Source: Afipia sp. Root123D2 (GTDB taxonomy: Bacteria; Pseudomonadota; Alphaproteobacteria; Rhizobiales; Xanthobacteraceae). Taken from it: DNA of 64,000 nucleotides. Of this stretch, positions 57,207 to 64,000 are shown piece after piece. The position numbers and the translations under genes were made by a program. Location: NCBI RefSeq assembly GCF_001425835.1, contig NZ_LMDP01000002.1, positions 1,024,828 to 1,088,827 on the forward strand, in the 5' to 3' direction. The notes under the pieces were generated by a model that was not told the DNA's origin, searched no databases, and saw only the letters and a program-made list of their open reading frames with translations. Position 1 is the first letter of the stretch; the number at the start of each line of letters is the position of its first letter.

Positions 57207-58649
57207 ATGAACAACCCTTCGTCAGATTTTTCCGTCACGACTTCCTTGATCGATCGCGCCGGTCTCGACCGCGACGATGTGCGCAAGGAGGTTATCCGCG
57301 GACTGACCGGCGCCGATGACGGCGAACTCTTCATGGAATATCGCCAATCGGAAGGGCTGATGTTCGACAATGGCCGTCTCAAACAGGCGACCTACGACAC
57401 CGCACAAGGATTTGGCCTGCGCGCCGTCAAGAACGATTCGGTCGGCTACGCCCACTCCTCCGACGTTTCACTGCCGGCGCTGATTCGGGCGGCCGACGCC
57501 GTCCATGCGGTGCGCGGCGGCTATTCCGGGACCTTCGCCGCGCCGCCGCCGCACACCAATGTGCGCCTTTACGGCGACGAAAATCCGCTCGACGGCCAGG
57601 CGTTCGAATCCAAGGTCAAGCTGCTCGCCGAAATCGATGCCTATGTCCGCGAAAAAGATCCGCGTGTGCGGCAGGTCTCGGTCAGCCTCGGCGCAACCTG
57701 GCAGGTGGTCGAAATCCTGCGTCCTGACGGCGAGAGCTATCGCGACATCCGGCCGCTGGTCCGCGTCAATATTTCGGTCGTTGCCGGATCCGGCGACCGA
57801 CAGGAAACCGGCAGTCATGGTTATGGCGGCCGCGAGGGTTATGCGCGCTTCATTGAAACCAAGGCGTGGCGCTCGGCCGCCGACGGCGCGATCCGTCAGG
57901 CGATGGTCAATCTCGAATCGGTCCCCGCTCCCGCCGGGGAAATGGATGTCGTGCTCGGTCCCGGCTGGCCGGGGGTGATGCTGCACGAAGCCGTCGGCCA
58001 CGGGCTGGAGGGTGACTTCAACCGCAAGCAGACCTCGGCCTTTGCAGGATTGATGGGGCAACAGGTCGCGGCCAAGGGCGTCACCGTGGTCGATGACGGC
58101 ACCATCTCCTCAAGGCGCGGTTCGCTGTCGATCGACGATGAGGGCACGCCGACCAACAAGACGGTGCTGATCGAGGACGGCATTCTGGTCGGCTACATGC
58201 AGGACCGTCAGAACGCGCGGCTGATGAACATGAAGCCGACCGGCAACGGGCGGCGCGAAAGTTACGCTCACGTGCCGATGCCGCGCATGACCAATACCTA
58301 CATGCTGGCGGGCGGACGTGATCCTGCGGAAATTCTTGCCTCAGTGAAGAACGGAATCTTCGCGGCAAATTTCGGCGGCGGTCAGGTCGATATCACGTCG
58401 GGCAAATACGTCTTCCAGTGCACCGAAGCCTACAAGATCGAGAACGGCAAGCTCGGCGCACCGCTCAAGGGCGCGATGCTGATCGGCAACGGCCCGACCG
58501 ACCTGCACCGCATCTCGATGGTCGGAAATGACTTGCAGCTTGACGATGGCATCGGCACCTGCGGCAAGAACGGACAGGGCGTGCCGGTCGGAGTCGGCCA
58601 GCCGACCTTGCGCATGGACAAGATCACAGTCGGCGGAACGGGCGCATGA
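57207..58649 (+). CDS. tldD: TldD metalloprotease
   Basis: A 480-residue subunit of the TldD/TldE protease, which in E. coli trims microcin B17 and degrades CcdA. The zinc site is HEAVGHGLEGDFNRKQTSAF (His-Glu-x3-His) near residue 262; ELFMEYRQSEGLMFDNGRLK near 37 and the C-terminal GGGQVDITSGKYVFQCTEAY are family hallmarks. Its stop overlaps the lepB start (ATGA), so the two are coupled. A TldE/PmbA partner is not in the window. Confidence 0.95.
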   Translation: MNNPSSDFSVTTSLIDRAGLDRDDVRKEVIRGLTGADDGELFMEYRQSEGLMFDNGRLKQATYDTAQGFGLRAVKNDSVGYAHSSDVSLPALIRAADAVHAVRGGYSGTFAAPPPHTNVRLYGDENPLDGQAFESKVKLLAEIDAYVREKDPRVRQVSVSLGATWQVVEILRPDGESYRDIRPLVRVNISVVAGSGDRQETGSHGYGGREGYARFIETKAWRSAADGAIRQAMVNLESVPAPAGEMDVVLGPGWPGVMLHEAVGHGLEGDFNRKQTSAFAGLMGQQVAAKGVTVVDDGTISSRRGSLSIDDEGTPTNKTVLIEDGILVGYMQDRQNARLMNMKPTGNGRRESYAHVPMPRMTNTYMLAGGRDPAEILASVKNGIFAANFGGGQVDITSGKYVFQCTEAYKIENGKLGAPLKGAMLIGNGPTDLHRISMVGNDLQLDDGIGTCGKNGQGVPVGVGQPTLRMDKITVGGTGA

Positions 58650-59413
58650 GCGAGGCCAATTCAAGCGTGAAGCCGGCGCGGCACTGGTCGAAATCCATCG
58701 TGGAGATCGCCGCTGCTTTCCTGATCGTGATGGCGGCGAAAGGTGCGATCGCCGAGCCCTTTTATGTCCCCTCCGGGTCGATGGAGCCGACGCTCCTGAT
58801 CGGCGATGCGCTGGTGGCTTCGAAATACCCCTATGGCTACAGCGCCGCGTCGATTCCGCTGAACGTGTCCCTGCCCGCGACCGGCCGCCTGTTTGGCGCG
58901 CTGCCCGACCGTGGCGACGTGGTGGTGTTCCGCTGGCCCGGTGACAAATCGCAGGTCTGGGTCAAGCGTGTGGTCGGACTGCCAGGCGATCATGTCCAGA
59001 TGCGTCACGGCCGCCTGTGGATCAATGGGCAGGCTGTGGGCCTGCGCGACGACGGCATCGGCCGCGCCGAGGATGAGGAAGGCTCGGGCTTTCCGGCGGC
59101 GCGCTATGTCGAAACGCTGCCCGGCGGACACGACCACACCATCTTCAAGCTGCGGACCCACGGTGCGCTTGACGACACACCGGACGTCGTGGTGCCCGAA
59201 GGCCACCTGTTCGTGATGGGGGACAACCGCGACAACTCCGCCGACAGCCGTGTGCCGGTCGCCGCTGGCGGCGTCGGCCTGCTGCCGGTCGACAATCTGG
59301 TCGGCCGTGTCGATGCGATCGTCGGCTCGTGGGATGTCGCGGCGAAACACCGGCCGATCTGGGACTGGCTCTCGGGCCTGCGTCTGGCGCGATCGTTCAC
59401 AGCGGTCCACTGA
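58646..59413 (+). CDS. lepB: Signal peptidase I
   Basis: A 255-residue membrane serine protease that removes signal peptides. A single N-terminal helix (KSIVEIAAAFLIVMAAKGAI) leads to the nucleophile in YVPSGSMEPTLLIGDAL near residue 44, the general-base Lys in WVKRVVGLPGD near 110, and GDNRDNSADSR near 193. A second lepB often lies with rnc-era in this group, so this may be one of two copies. It is translationally coupled to tldD. Confidence 0.94.
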   Translation: MSEANSSVKPARHWSKSIVEIAAAFLIVMAAKGAIAEPFYVPSGSMEPTLLIGDALVASKYPYGYSAASIPLNVSLPATGRLFGALPDRGDVVVFRWPGDKSQVWVKRVVGLPGDHVQMRHGRLWINGQAVGLRDDGIGRAEDEEGSGFPAARYVETLPGGHDHTIFKLRTHGALDDTPDVVVPEGHLFVMGDNRDNSADSRVPVAAGGVGLLPVDNLVGRVDAIVGSWDVAAKHRPIWDWLSGLRLARSFTAVH

Positions 59414-59424
59414 CCGGGGATGCG

Positions 59425-59759
59425 ATGACGTTCGACGATGTCGAAGCCATCGCGTTGAAGTGGCCCGGCGTCGAAACCGGCACATCTTATGGAACGCCGG
59501 CGCTGAAAGTGCGCAAGAAGCTTCTGGCGCGCTTGAAAGAGGACGGCGAGACTCTGGTATGCCTGGGGTCGGACGGGATGAACGCGACATGCTGGTCGAA
59601 ACCCAGCCCCAAGCGTTTTACGTCACCGATCATTATCGCGACTGGCCGATCGTGCTGATCCGGCTGCCAAAGGCACGCAAACAAACCGTCGAAGCGTTGC
59701 TATTGCAGCAATGGAAAACACTGGCGTCGAAGTCCATGCTGACCGCCAGCGGACTTTGA
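59425..59759 (+). pseudogene. MmcQ/YjbR family protein gene with frameshift
   Basis: The first 50 codons read MTFDDVEAIALKWPGVETGT to LARLKEDGETLVCLG, as in MmcQ/YjbR double-wing proteins. After CTGGGG near 59566 the frame is lost; the +1 frame continues with VGRDERDMLVETQPQAFYVT, HYRDWPIVLIRLPKARKQTV and a natural stop at 59757. One missing G in the GGGG run (five in the likely ancestor) accounts for it. The whole reads as a normal 112-residue protein, so this is either a sequencing slip or a recent loss. Proteins of this fold bind DNA or ligands; function unclear. Confidence 0.8.
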
Positions 59760-59787
59760 GAAGCGGTTGAACGGCCGTGACCGCGGC

Positions 59788-60363
59788 CTAGCGCACGACG
59801 CCGGAAATGAACCCGGGCTTGCGGCGCGGCGGTTTCACCCGATCCTTCAGGTAACACCGCGCATCCTTGCCGATGTAGCCAGGCTGGGCATAGGTCCATG
59901 CGCGGCATTTATGATCCGCCTCGCAAGCCGCCTTGCACGCCTCGCCATGCGGATCAGCGTTCACCGGCAGGTTGCGGTAATCCCCGCCGAGGCGGTCCGT
60001 TGCATTCTCGAGGCGGCTGTTACGCGGCTCGATCACGCCGGCGCCGCGCACGCCGGACACGCAGCAATTGCTTTCGATACGCGGCGGTACCGCGCTCTTC
60101 AACCGGCACACCGCGCCATGCGAATTGGCGGTCGGATAGCTGAAACTCCATGCCCGGCATTTGCGATCGCGCTCGCAGGCCAGCGCACACACCGCGGGAT
60201 CTCCGGACGGCACGGCGGTTCGCGCATAATCATTGCCGGGACGATCGAAATTCACCTGCGCCGCGAGCGGACAAATACCGGCAAGCAGCGTCGCAAGAAT
60301 CAACGCGGCGAAAACAAACGATGCGCGGAAGCATGTTGTCACGGAGCAGGCTCGTCGATGCAT
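59788..60363 (-). CDS. Secreted protein with two PAN/Apple-like domains
   Basis: About 191 residues. A signal peptide (FVFAALILATLLAGICPLAA) is followed by two copies of a PAN-type domain: NDYARTAVPSGDPAVCALAC then CRAWSFSYPTANSHGAVCRL, and DYRNLPVNADPHGEACKAAC then CRAWTYAQPGYIGKDARCYL. Each has the Cys-x3-Cys, Cys-Arg-Ala-Trp and terminal Cys pattern of the PAN_4 group, which binds proteins or sugars. Between them lies a linker with CCVSG. The ATG at 60363 is chosen to give a clean signal peptide; no strong ribosome site is seen. Function unknown, location periplasmic or extracellular. Confidence 0.8.
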   Translation of the reverse strand: MHRRACSVTTCFRASFVFAALILATLLAGICPLAAQVNFDRPGNDYARTAVPSGDPAVCALACERDRKCRAWSFSYPTANSHGAVCRLKSAVPPRIESNCCVSGVRGAGVIEPRNSRLENATDRLGGDYRNLPVNADPHGEACKAACEADHKCRAWTYAQPGYIGKDARCYLKDRVKPPRRKPGFISGVVR

Positions 60364-60509
60364 TACAATTTTTCGATCGAATAACCGGCAACTACTTCGC
60401 ATCGCGCCGGCGAACGGGAAGCAACGATTCAACAGTTCGGCTCATGTATGGCACATGAACGGCGGATAAATGCGAGACAAGATTGCTTGAACGGGATCAA
60501 GCAACTGAC

Positions 60510-61880
60510 CTAAAACGCATATTCCTGATAGACTGGTTCGACCGACCCGCCCCAGACACCGTTGAACTTCGTCAGCATGTTCTCGGCCGGCGTCCGTCCG
60601 GCTTCGATGATCCGGTCGAGCGGTTCGAGATAGTGTGTCTCGTCGCGGCCGAGATGATCGATGTGTCCGCGGCGACGCAGCCCGGCATGAGCCAGCAGAA
60701 GACATTCCTTCGCGATCTCGAACAAATAGCGATTGCCGATCTTGGCCTTGAAGCCGAGTTTCGGCACATCATCGCGCAGAGCCTGACGTTCGTGCGCATT
60801 CCAGCGCTTGGCAATGTCCCACGCCGCCTCCATGCTGTCGTCGTCGTACAGAAGACCGGCCCAGAAAGCAGGCAGCGACGGCAATTGACCCCACGGCACG
60901 CCGTCGGAGCCGCGCATCTCGAGATAGCGCTTGAGCCGAACCTCAGGGAAGATCGTCGAGAGATGGTTGGCCCAGTCCGACAGTGTCGGCCGTTCACCGG
61001 CCAGCTTCTCGTTCTTGCCCTCGAAAAATTTGCGGAATGAGGACCCGGCAACGTCGATATAGGAATCGCCGCGCTTGACGAAATACATCGGCACGTCGAG
61101 CGCGTAGTCGACCCAGCGCTCGAATCCCATGCCGTCCTCGAACGCCCACGGGATCATGCCGGCGCGCGCGTTGTCGGTGTCGCGCCAGATTTCCGAGCGA
61201 AACGACAGGTAGCCGTTGGCCTTGCCTTCGGTGAACGGCGAATTGGCGAACAACGCGGTTGCGACCGGCTGCAACGCCACCGACACCCGCAACTTGCGCA
61301 CCATGTCTGCTTCCGAACAGAAATCGAGATTGGTCTGCACCGTGCAGGTGCGATACATCATATCGAGACCGTACTGCCCGACCTTGGGCATGTAATTGGT
61401 CATGATGCGATAACGACCCTTCGGCATGGTCGGAATCTGCGCGCGCGACCATGACGGCGTCATGCCGAGCCCGAGAAAACCGATGCCGAGAGGTGTCGCG
61501 ATCTCGCGCACCTGAGCCAGATGAGCCATCAGTTCCGATGCGGTCTGATGCACCGTTTCCACCGGCGCGCCGGACAGTTCGAACTGCCCTCCGGGCTCCA
61601 GCGAGATGGCGCCGCCGCCGGTCACATCGTGCAGGCCGATGATATTGCCGTTCTCCATGATCGGCTCCCAGCCAAGCAGGAGCTTCATGCCTTCGAGCAG
61701 TGCACCGATGCCGCGAGGACCTTCATAAGGAACGGGATTATGCCCTTCCAGCGTGAACGGCGTCTTCTCGTGTTCGGTGCCGATGCGAAATTCGGACTTC
61801 GGCTTCACACCCGCTTCGAGCCACGCAACGAGTTCATCGCGCGACTGCAGCGGGGTCATATCGATCTGGTCACGCGCCAT
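60510..61880 (-). CDS. gshA: Glutamate-cysteine ligase (plant/alphaproteobacterial type)
   Basis: A 456-residue ATP-dependent enzyme making gamma-glutamylcysteine, first step of glutathione synthesis. The N-terminal GTEHEKTPFTLEGHNPVPYE, the metal-binding MENGNIIGLHDVTGGGAISL with LEPGGQFELSGAP, and GLGMTPSWSRAQIPTMPKGR belong to the GCS2-like plant-type group, not the E. coli class. The C-terminal EYAF and internal EMRGSDGVPWGQLPSLPAFW are also typical. It is a single gene; the GST genes nearby use its end product. Confidence 0.95.
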   Translation of the reverse strand: MARDQIDMTPLQSRDELVAWLEAGVKPKSEFRIGTEHEKTPFTLEGHNPVPYEGPRGIGALLEGMKLLLGWEPIMENGNIIGLHDVTGGGAISLEPGGQFELSGAPVETVHQTASELMAHLAQVREIATPLGIGFLGLGMTPSWSRAQIPTMPKGRYRIMTNYMPKVGQYGLDMMYRTCTVQTNLDFCSEADMVRKLRVSVALQPVATALFANSPFTEGKANGYLSFRSEIWRDTDNARAGMIPWAFEDGMGFERWVDYALDVPMYFVKRGDSYIDVAGSSFRKFFEGKNEKLAGERPTLSDWANHLSTIFPEVRLKRYLEMRGSDGVPWGQLPSLPAFWAGLLYDDDSMEAAWDIAKRWNAHERQALRDDVPKLGFKAKIGNRYLFEIAKECLLLAHAGLRRRGHIDHLGRDETHYLEPLDRIIEAGRTPAENMLTKFNGVWGGSVEPVYQEYAF

Positions 61881-61970
61881 GAAACATCCGGATGTAAAGC
61901 GCGCTCACACACGCATATTGCCGACCGCAACGGGTGCGAAGACCCGTAACTCCCAGAAATGAAGAAAAGG

Positions 61971-62459
61971 TCATCGTGCGGGCGCAGCTTCTTTGGTGAA
62001 AGTCTGACCCGTACCAGTACACGAACAGCCGAGCCTATCTAGCAACCCGCTCAACTTCACGGCATCCGCATCCGACAATTTCGAGCCGATATGCCGCTCG
62101 ATCGCCGCTGAGTAGGACCCCCACATCTTCTTCTGCAGTTCGCGCCCGGCCTCGGTGATTTCGACGAACAGGCCGCGTTTGTCCATCTTGCACTCACGCC
62201 GCACCGCTAGCCCCTCGTCGACAAGCCGGTCGATCAACCGCGACGTCGAGTACTGCGGAAGCAGCATCTGCTTTTCGAGTTCAACCGGGCGCAACTCGCC
62301 GCCCGGCGCTCGCGACAGTTCGAGCAGCGCGTCGTACCAGGCCAGCGGCGGGAATCCCGCCTTTTTCAGATCCTGCTCGACAGCATCCAGCACCCGGCTC
62401 TGCACCCGCATCAGCCGGATCCAGGCTTCGGTCGCCTCGGTGGAAGGTTTGCGCTTCAT
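61971..62459 (-). CDS. MarR-family transcriptional regulator
   Basis: A 162-residue winged-helix dimeric regulator. The N-terminal dimer helix (AWIRLMRVQSRVLDAVEQDL), recognition region LEKQMLLPQYSTSRLIDRLV, the wing VRRECKMDKRGLFVEITEAG with the Asp-x-Arg, and a final GCSCTGTG Cys pair are visible. The divergent neighbour is a glutathione transferase, and two ATGCA-NN-TGCAT sites in the gap point to autoregulation plus control of that gene. The Cys-x-Cys near residue 150 could sense oxidants or electrophiles. Confidence 0.9.
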   Translation of the reverse strand: MKRKPSTEATEAWIRLMRVQSRVLDAVEQDLKKAGFPPLAWYDALLELSRAPGGELRPVELEKQMLLPQYSTSRLIDRLVDEGLAVRRECKMDKRGLFVEITEAGRELQKKMWGSYSAAIERHIGSKLSDADAVKLSGLLDRLGCSCTGTGQTFTKEAAPAR

Positions 62460-62484
62460 GGTATGGCCCGTGACATCAAAAACG

Positions 62485-62514
62485 AGTGTAGCTCACTAAA
62501 TGCAATTGCATCAA
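62485..62514 (-). promoter_or_regulatory. Predicted marR promoter
   Basis: On the minus strand TTGATG (-35) and TACACT (-10, 4 of 6) are 18 bases apart, 26 bases before the marR start. Operator 1 overlaps the -35 element and the spacer, so bound repressor would block polymerase. Confidence 0.5.
62500..62511. promoter_or_regulatory. MarR operator 1, ATGCA-AT-TGCAT
   Basis: A perfect 12-bp palindrome, ATGCAATTGCAT, 41 bases upstream of marR and overlapping its predicted promoter. It shares both half-sites with operator 2. Confidence 0.7.
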
Positions 62515-62516
62515 CG

Positions 62517-62544
62517 TTGACTGTTCCATGCACATGCATTTAAT
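62517..62544 (+). promoter_or_regulatory. Predicted gst promoter
   Basis: TTGACT (5 of 6) and TTTAAT (5 of 6) are separated by 16 bases, 56 bases before the GST start. Operator 2 fills most of the spacer, a standard position for repression. Confidence 0.6.
62528..62539. promoter_or_regulatory. MarR operator 2, ATGCA-CA-TGCAT
   Basis: The same 5-bp arms as operator 1 with a different centre (CA). The two centres are 28 bp apart. It lies in the spacer of the gst promoter. Confidence 0.65.
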
Positions 62545-62600
62545 GGGCCCGCCGTGCGTTGCCAAGACCGACAAAACGCACGCCCCAGAGAGGAATCACC

Positions 62601-63215
62601 ATGAAATTGTATTATTCGCCGGGCGCCTGCTCGCTTTCCCCCCATATTGCCCTCCAGGAAGCCGGTCTGCCCTTCGACCTGGTCCGGGTCGACCTGAAAG
62701 CCAAAAAGCTCGAGGACGGCACCGACTACACCAAGATCAACCCCAAGGGTCAGGTGCCGGCACTCGGCCTCGACAATGGTGATTTGCTGACCGAGGGCGC
62801 CGTGATCGTTCAGGCGATTGCCGACAAGGTGCCCGCGAAGAACCTCGCGCCCGCGAACGGCACCAGCGAGCGCTACAAGCTGCAGGAATGGCTGAACTTC
62901 ATCGCCAGCGAACTGCACAAGAACTTCAGCCCGCTATTCCAGCCCGTCATTCCTGACGACGTGAAGAAGTTCTTCGCCGATCGCATCATGGGCAAGTTCA
63001 AGTACACCGACCAGGCGCTCGCCGGCCGCAACTATCTGATGGGCGATCACTTCACCATGCCCGACGCCTACATGTTCACGATGCTATCGTGGGCCGACCG
63101 GATGAAGATGGATCTGTCCGGGCTGACCAACCTGATAGCCTACAAGGCCCGCGTCGCCGCGCGGCCGAAGGTGCAGGACGCGCTGAAGGCTGAAGGCCTG
63201 CTGAAGGCATCGTAA
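62601..63215 (+). CDS. Glutathione S-transferase, beta-like class
   Basis: A 204-residue transferase that conjugates glutathione to electrophiles. The thioredoxin-like N-domain shows KLYYSPGACSLSPHIALQEA with the beta-class Cys near residue 10, then NPKGQVPALGLDNGDLLTEG (cis-Pro and glutathione binding). The helical C-domain has NYLMGDHFTMPDAYMFTMLS near residue 150, with the N-capping motif. ATG 62601 is placed after AGAGGAATCACC. Divergent from the MarR gene, which probably controls it. Confidence 0.94.
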   Translation: MKLYYSPGACSLSPHIALQEAGLPFDLVRVDLKAKKLEDGTDYTKINPKGQVPALGLDNGDLLTEGAVIVQAIADKVPAKNLAPANGTSERYKLQEWLNFIASELHKNFSPLFQPVIPDDVKKFFADRIMGKFKYTDQALAGRNYLMGDHFTMPDAYMFTMLSWADRMKMDLSGLTNLIAYKARVAARPKVQDALKAEGLLKAS

Positions 63216-63244
63216 CGCCAACGTTGGGATAATCGCCCCATAAC

Positions 63245-63275
63245 AAAAAGGCCGGATCGACGATCCGGCCTTTTT
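63245..63275. terminator. Bidirectional terminator after gst
   Basis: AAAAAGGCCGGAT and ATCCGGCCTTTTT flank a CGACG loop. T-runs on both strands would let it stop transcription of gst and of the convergent fad gene. Confidence 0.9.
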
Positions 63276-63304
63276 ATTTTGCGAAGACGATCTCAGATCG
63301 TCAT

Positions 63305-63390
63305 CATCGGGCTTGTCCCGGTGATCCCGATTCATGGAACGCGGTGCCCAGCTGTTCGGGATGGCCGGGACAAGCCCGGCCATGACATCT
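63305..63390. repeat. Intergenic palindromic element (REP-like)
   Basis: CGGGCTTGTCCCGG at 63308-63321 and CCGGGACAAGCCCGG at 63365-63379 are inverted copies about 43 bases apart. Each is itself dyadic, and the whole can fold into a long hairpin. The GGGCTTGTCCC core is a form widely repeated between genes in Bradyrhizobium and relatives. Confidence 0.7.
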
Positions 63391-63417
63391 CATTTCGTTC
63401 TCAATGCCTGTTGGTTG

Positions 63418-64000
63418 TCATGCGGCCAGCTTCTTCGGCGCGAAGCGGACGTAGAACGTCTCGCCCTTGGCCGCCATGTCGAGCAGCAGCTTCGGCGGGG
63501 TGAACCGCGAACCGAATTTCTTCTCGAGCTTCTGGCACAGTTCGACGAACACCTTGGTGCCCATGAAATCGATGTAGGACAGCGTGCCCCCGGTGAACGG
63601 TGCAAAGCCGAAGCCGAGGATCGAACCGACATCGGCCTCGCGCGGATCGGTAATGACGTGATCCTCAACCGTGCGTGCGGCTTCGACCGCCTGCACCGCG
63701 AGGAAGCGCTGCTTTAGTTCGTTGACATCGATAGTGTCGGGATCGAGGTGCTTGGGCTGCAGCGTCTTCAACTCCGGCCACAGCCGCTTCTGGCCCTTGC
63801 CCTTTTCCGGATAATCGTAGAAGCCCTTGCCGTTCTTGCGGCCGAGACGTCCGCGTTTTTCCACCATCTCGATCAGAAGGTTCTTCTGCGCCTGTTCGAT
63901 CGCCTGGGGGCCAAGATCGGCTTCGGTTGCCTTGATGATCTTCAGTGCGAGATCGATGGCGATCTCGTCGTTGAGCGACAACGGGCCGACCGGCATGCCG
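63418..64000 (-). CDS. 3-hydroxyacyl-CoA dehydrogenase, fatty-acid oxidation complex alpha-type (5' end off window)
   Basis: The last 194 codons of a FadB/FadJ-like multifunctional protein. GPLSLNDEIAIDLALKI belongs to the first C-terminal dehydrogenase domain; GRLGRKNGKGFYDYP is the signature of that domain's end, and FLAVQAVEAARTVEDHVITD with GFGFAPFTGGTLSYIDFMG the second domain. The missing part would hold the enoyl-CoA hydratase and NAD-binding domains. It carries out the second and third steps of beta-oxidation. A thiolase and acyl-CoA dehydrogenase are expected upstream, outside the window. Confidence 0.93.
   Translation of the reverse strand, partial: GMPVGPLSLNDEIAIDLALKIIKATEADLGPQAIEQAQKNLLIEMVEKRGRLGRKNGKGFYDYPEKGKGQKRLWPELKTLQPKHLDPDTIDVNELKQRFLAVQAVEAARTVEDHVITDPREADVGSILGFGFAPFTGGTLSYIDFMGTKVFVELCQKLEKKFGSRFTPPKLLLDMAAKGETFYVRFAPKKLAA

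Overview
The window reads as the chromosome of an alphaproteobacterium of the Bradyrhizobium/Rhodopseudomonas/Afipia/Nitrobacter group. The evidence is the split F0 ATP synthase operon (atpI-atpB-atpE-atpF'-atpF without F1 genes), an aa3 cytochrome oxidase cluster with ctaB, ctaG and SURF1, a Shemin-type hemA behind an FNR/FixK-type box, the murA-DUF2948-hisD-UPF0262-phosphatase-maf-yacG-tRNA-Phe neighbourhood, TAXI-type TRAP transporters and a generally high G+C content. The genus cannot be fixed from the sequence alone.

Layout. 1-7 kb: two divergent TAXI-TRAP transporters around a 310-bp control region with a perfect inverted repeat. 7-16 kb: accessory metabolism, with an MFS exporter, an acyl-CoA thioesterase-like protein, a secreted protein of unknown function, and an SDR / alpha-beta hydrolase / Baeyer-Villiger monooxygenase set that could turn an alcohol into a ketone, an ester and then an acid plus alcohol. 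16-23 kb: tRNA-Phe and a conserved housekeeping run on the minus strand; an AAA ATPase sits where infA is usually found in relatives. 23-24.4 kb: small genes, one with two compensating frameshifts, and tRNA-Thr. 24.39-28.46 kb: a roughly 4-kb island flanked by 28-bp direct repeats of the tRNA-Thr 3' end, carrying a broken tyrosine integrase, a small envelope protein, a chromate transporter and an acyltransferase. 28.5-41 kb: a chemoreceptor, an MBL hydrolase, hemA, a FixJ-like regulator with a frameshifted tail, a CrbS/CrbR-like (MxtR/ErdR-like) transporter-fused sensor kinase with its LuxR-type regulator, and an MHS-family permease. 42-45 kb: the F0 operon between a recognisable promoter and a terminator. 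45-56 kb: RimJ-like acetyltransferase, M16 peptidase, thrC, SURF1, DUF983 and the cox operon. 56-64 kb: IalB-like protein, TldD, signal peptidase I, a frameshifted MmcQ/YjbR gene, a PAN-domain secreted protein, gshA, a MarR regulator divergent from a glutathione transferase with paired operators, and the end of a fadB/fadJ-type gene.

How the parts fit. The respiratory genes (F0, aa3 oxidase, heme O synthase, SURF1, CtaG) and hemA form an energy and heme theme, and hemA looks oxygen-regulated. The TRAP transporters, MHS permease, CrbS/R-like pair, thioesterase, BVMO set and beta-oxidation gene suggest a scavenger of organic acids and hydrophobic carbon compounds. The strongest unusual signals are the tRNA-Thr island, the ATPase in the infA position, three loci with frameshifts in short repeats or homopolymers, and the tidy twin-operator control region between marR and gst. 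I did not find a convincing new multi-gene system (no CRISPR array, toxin-antitoxin pair, defence cassette or biosynthetic cluster).
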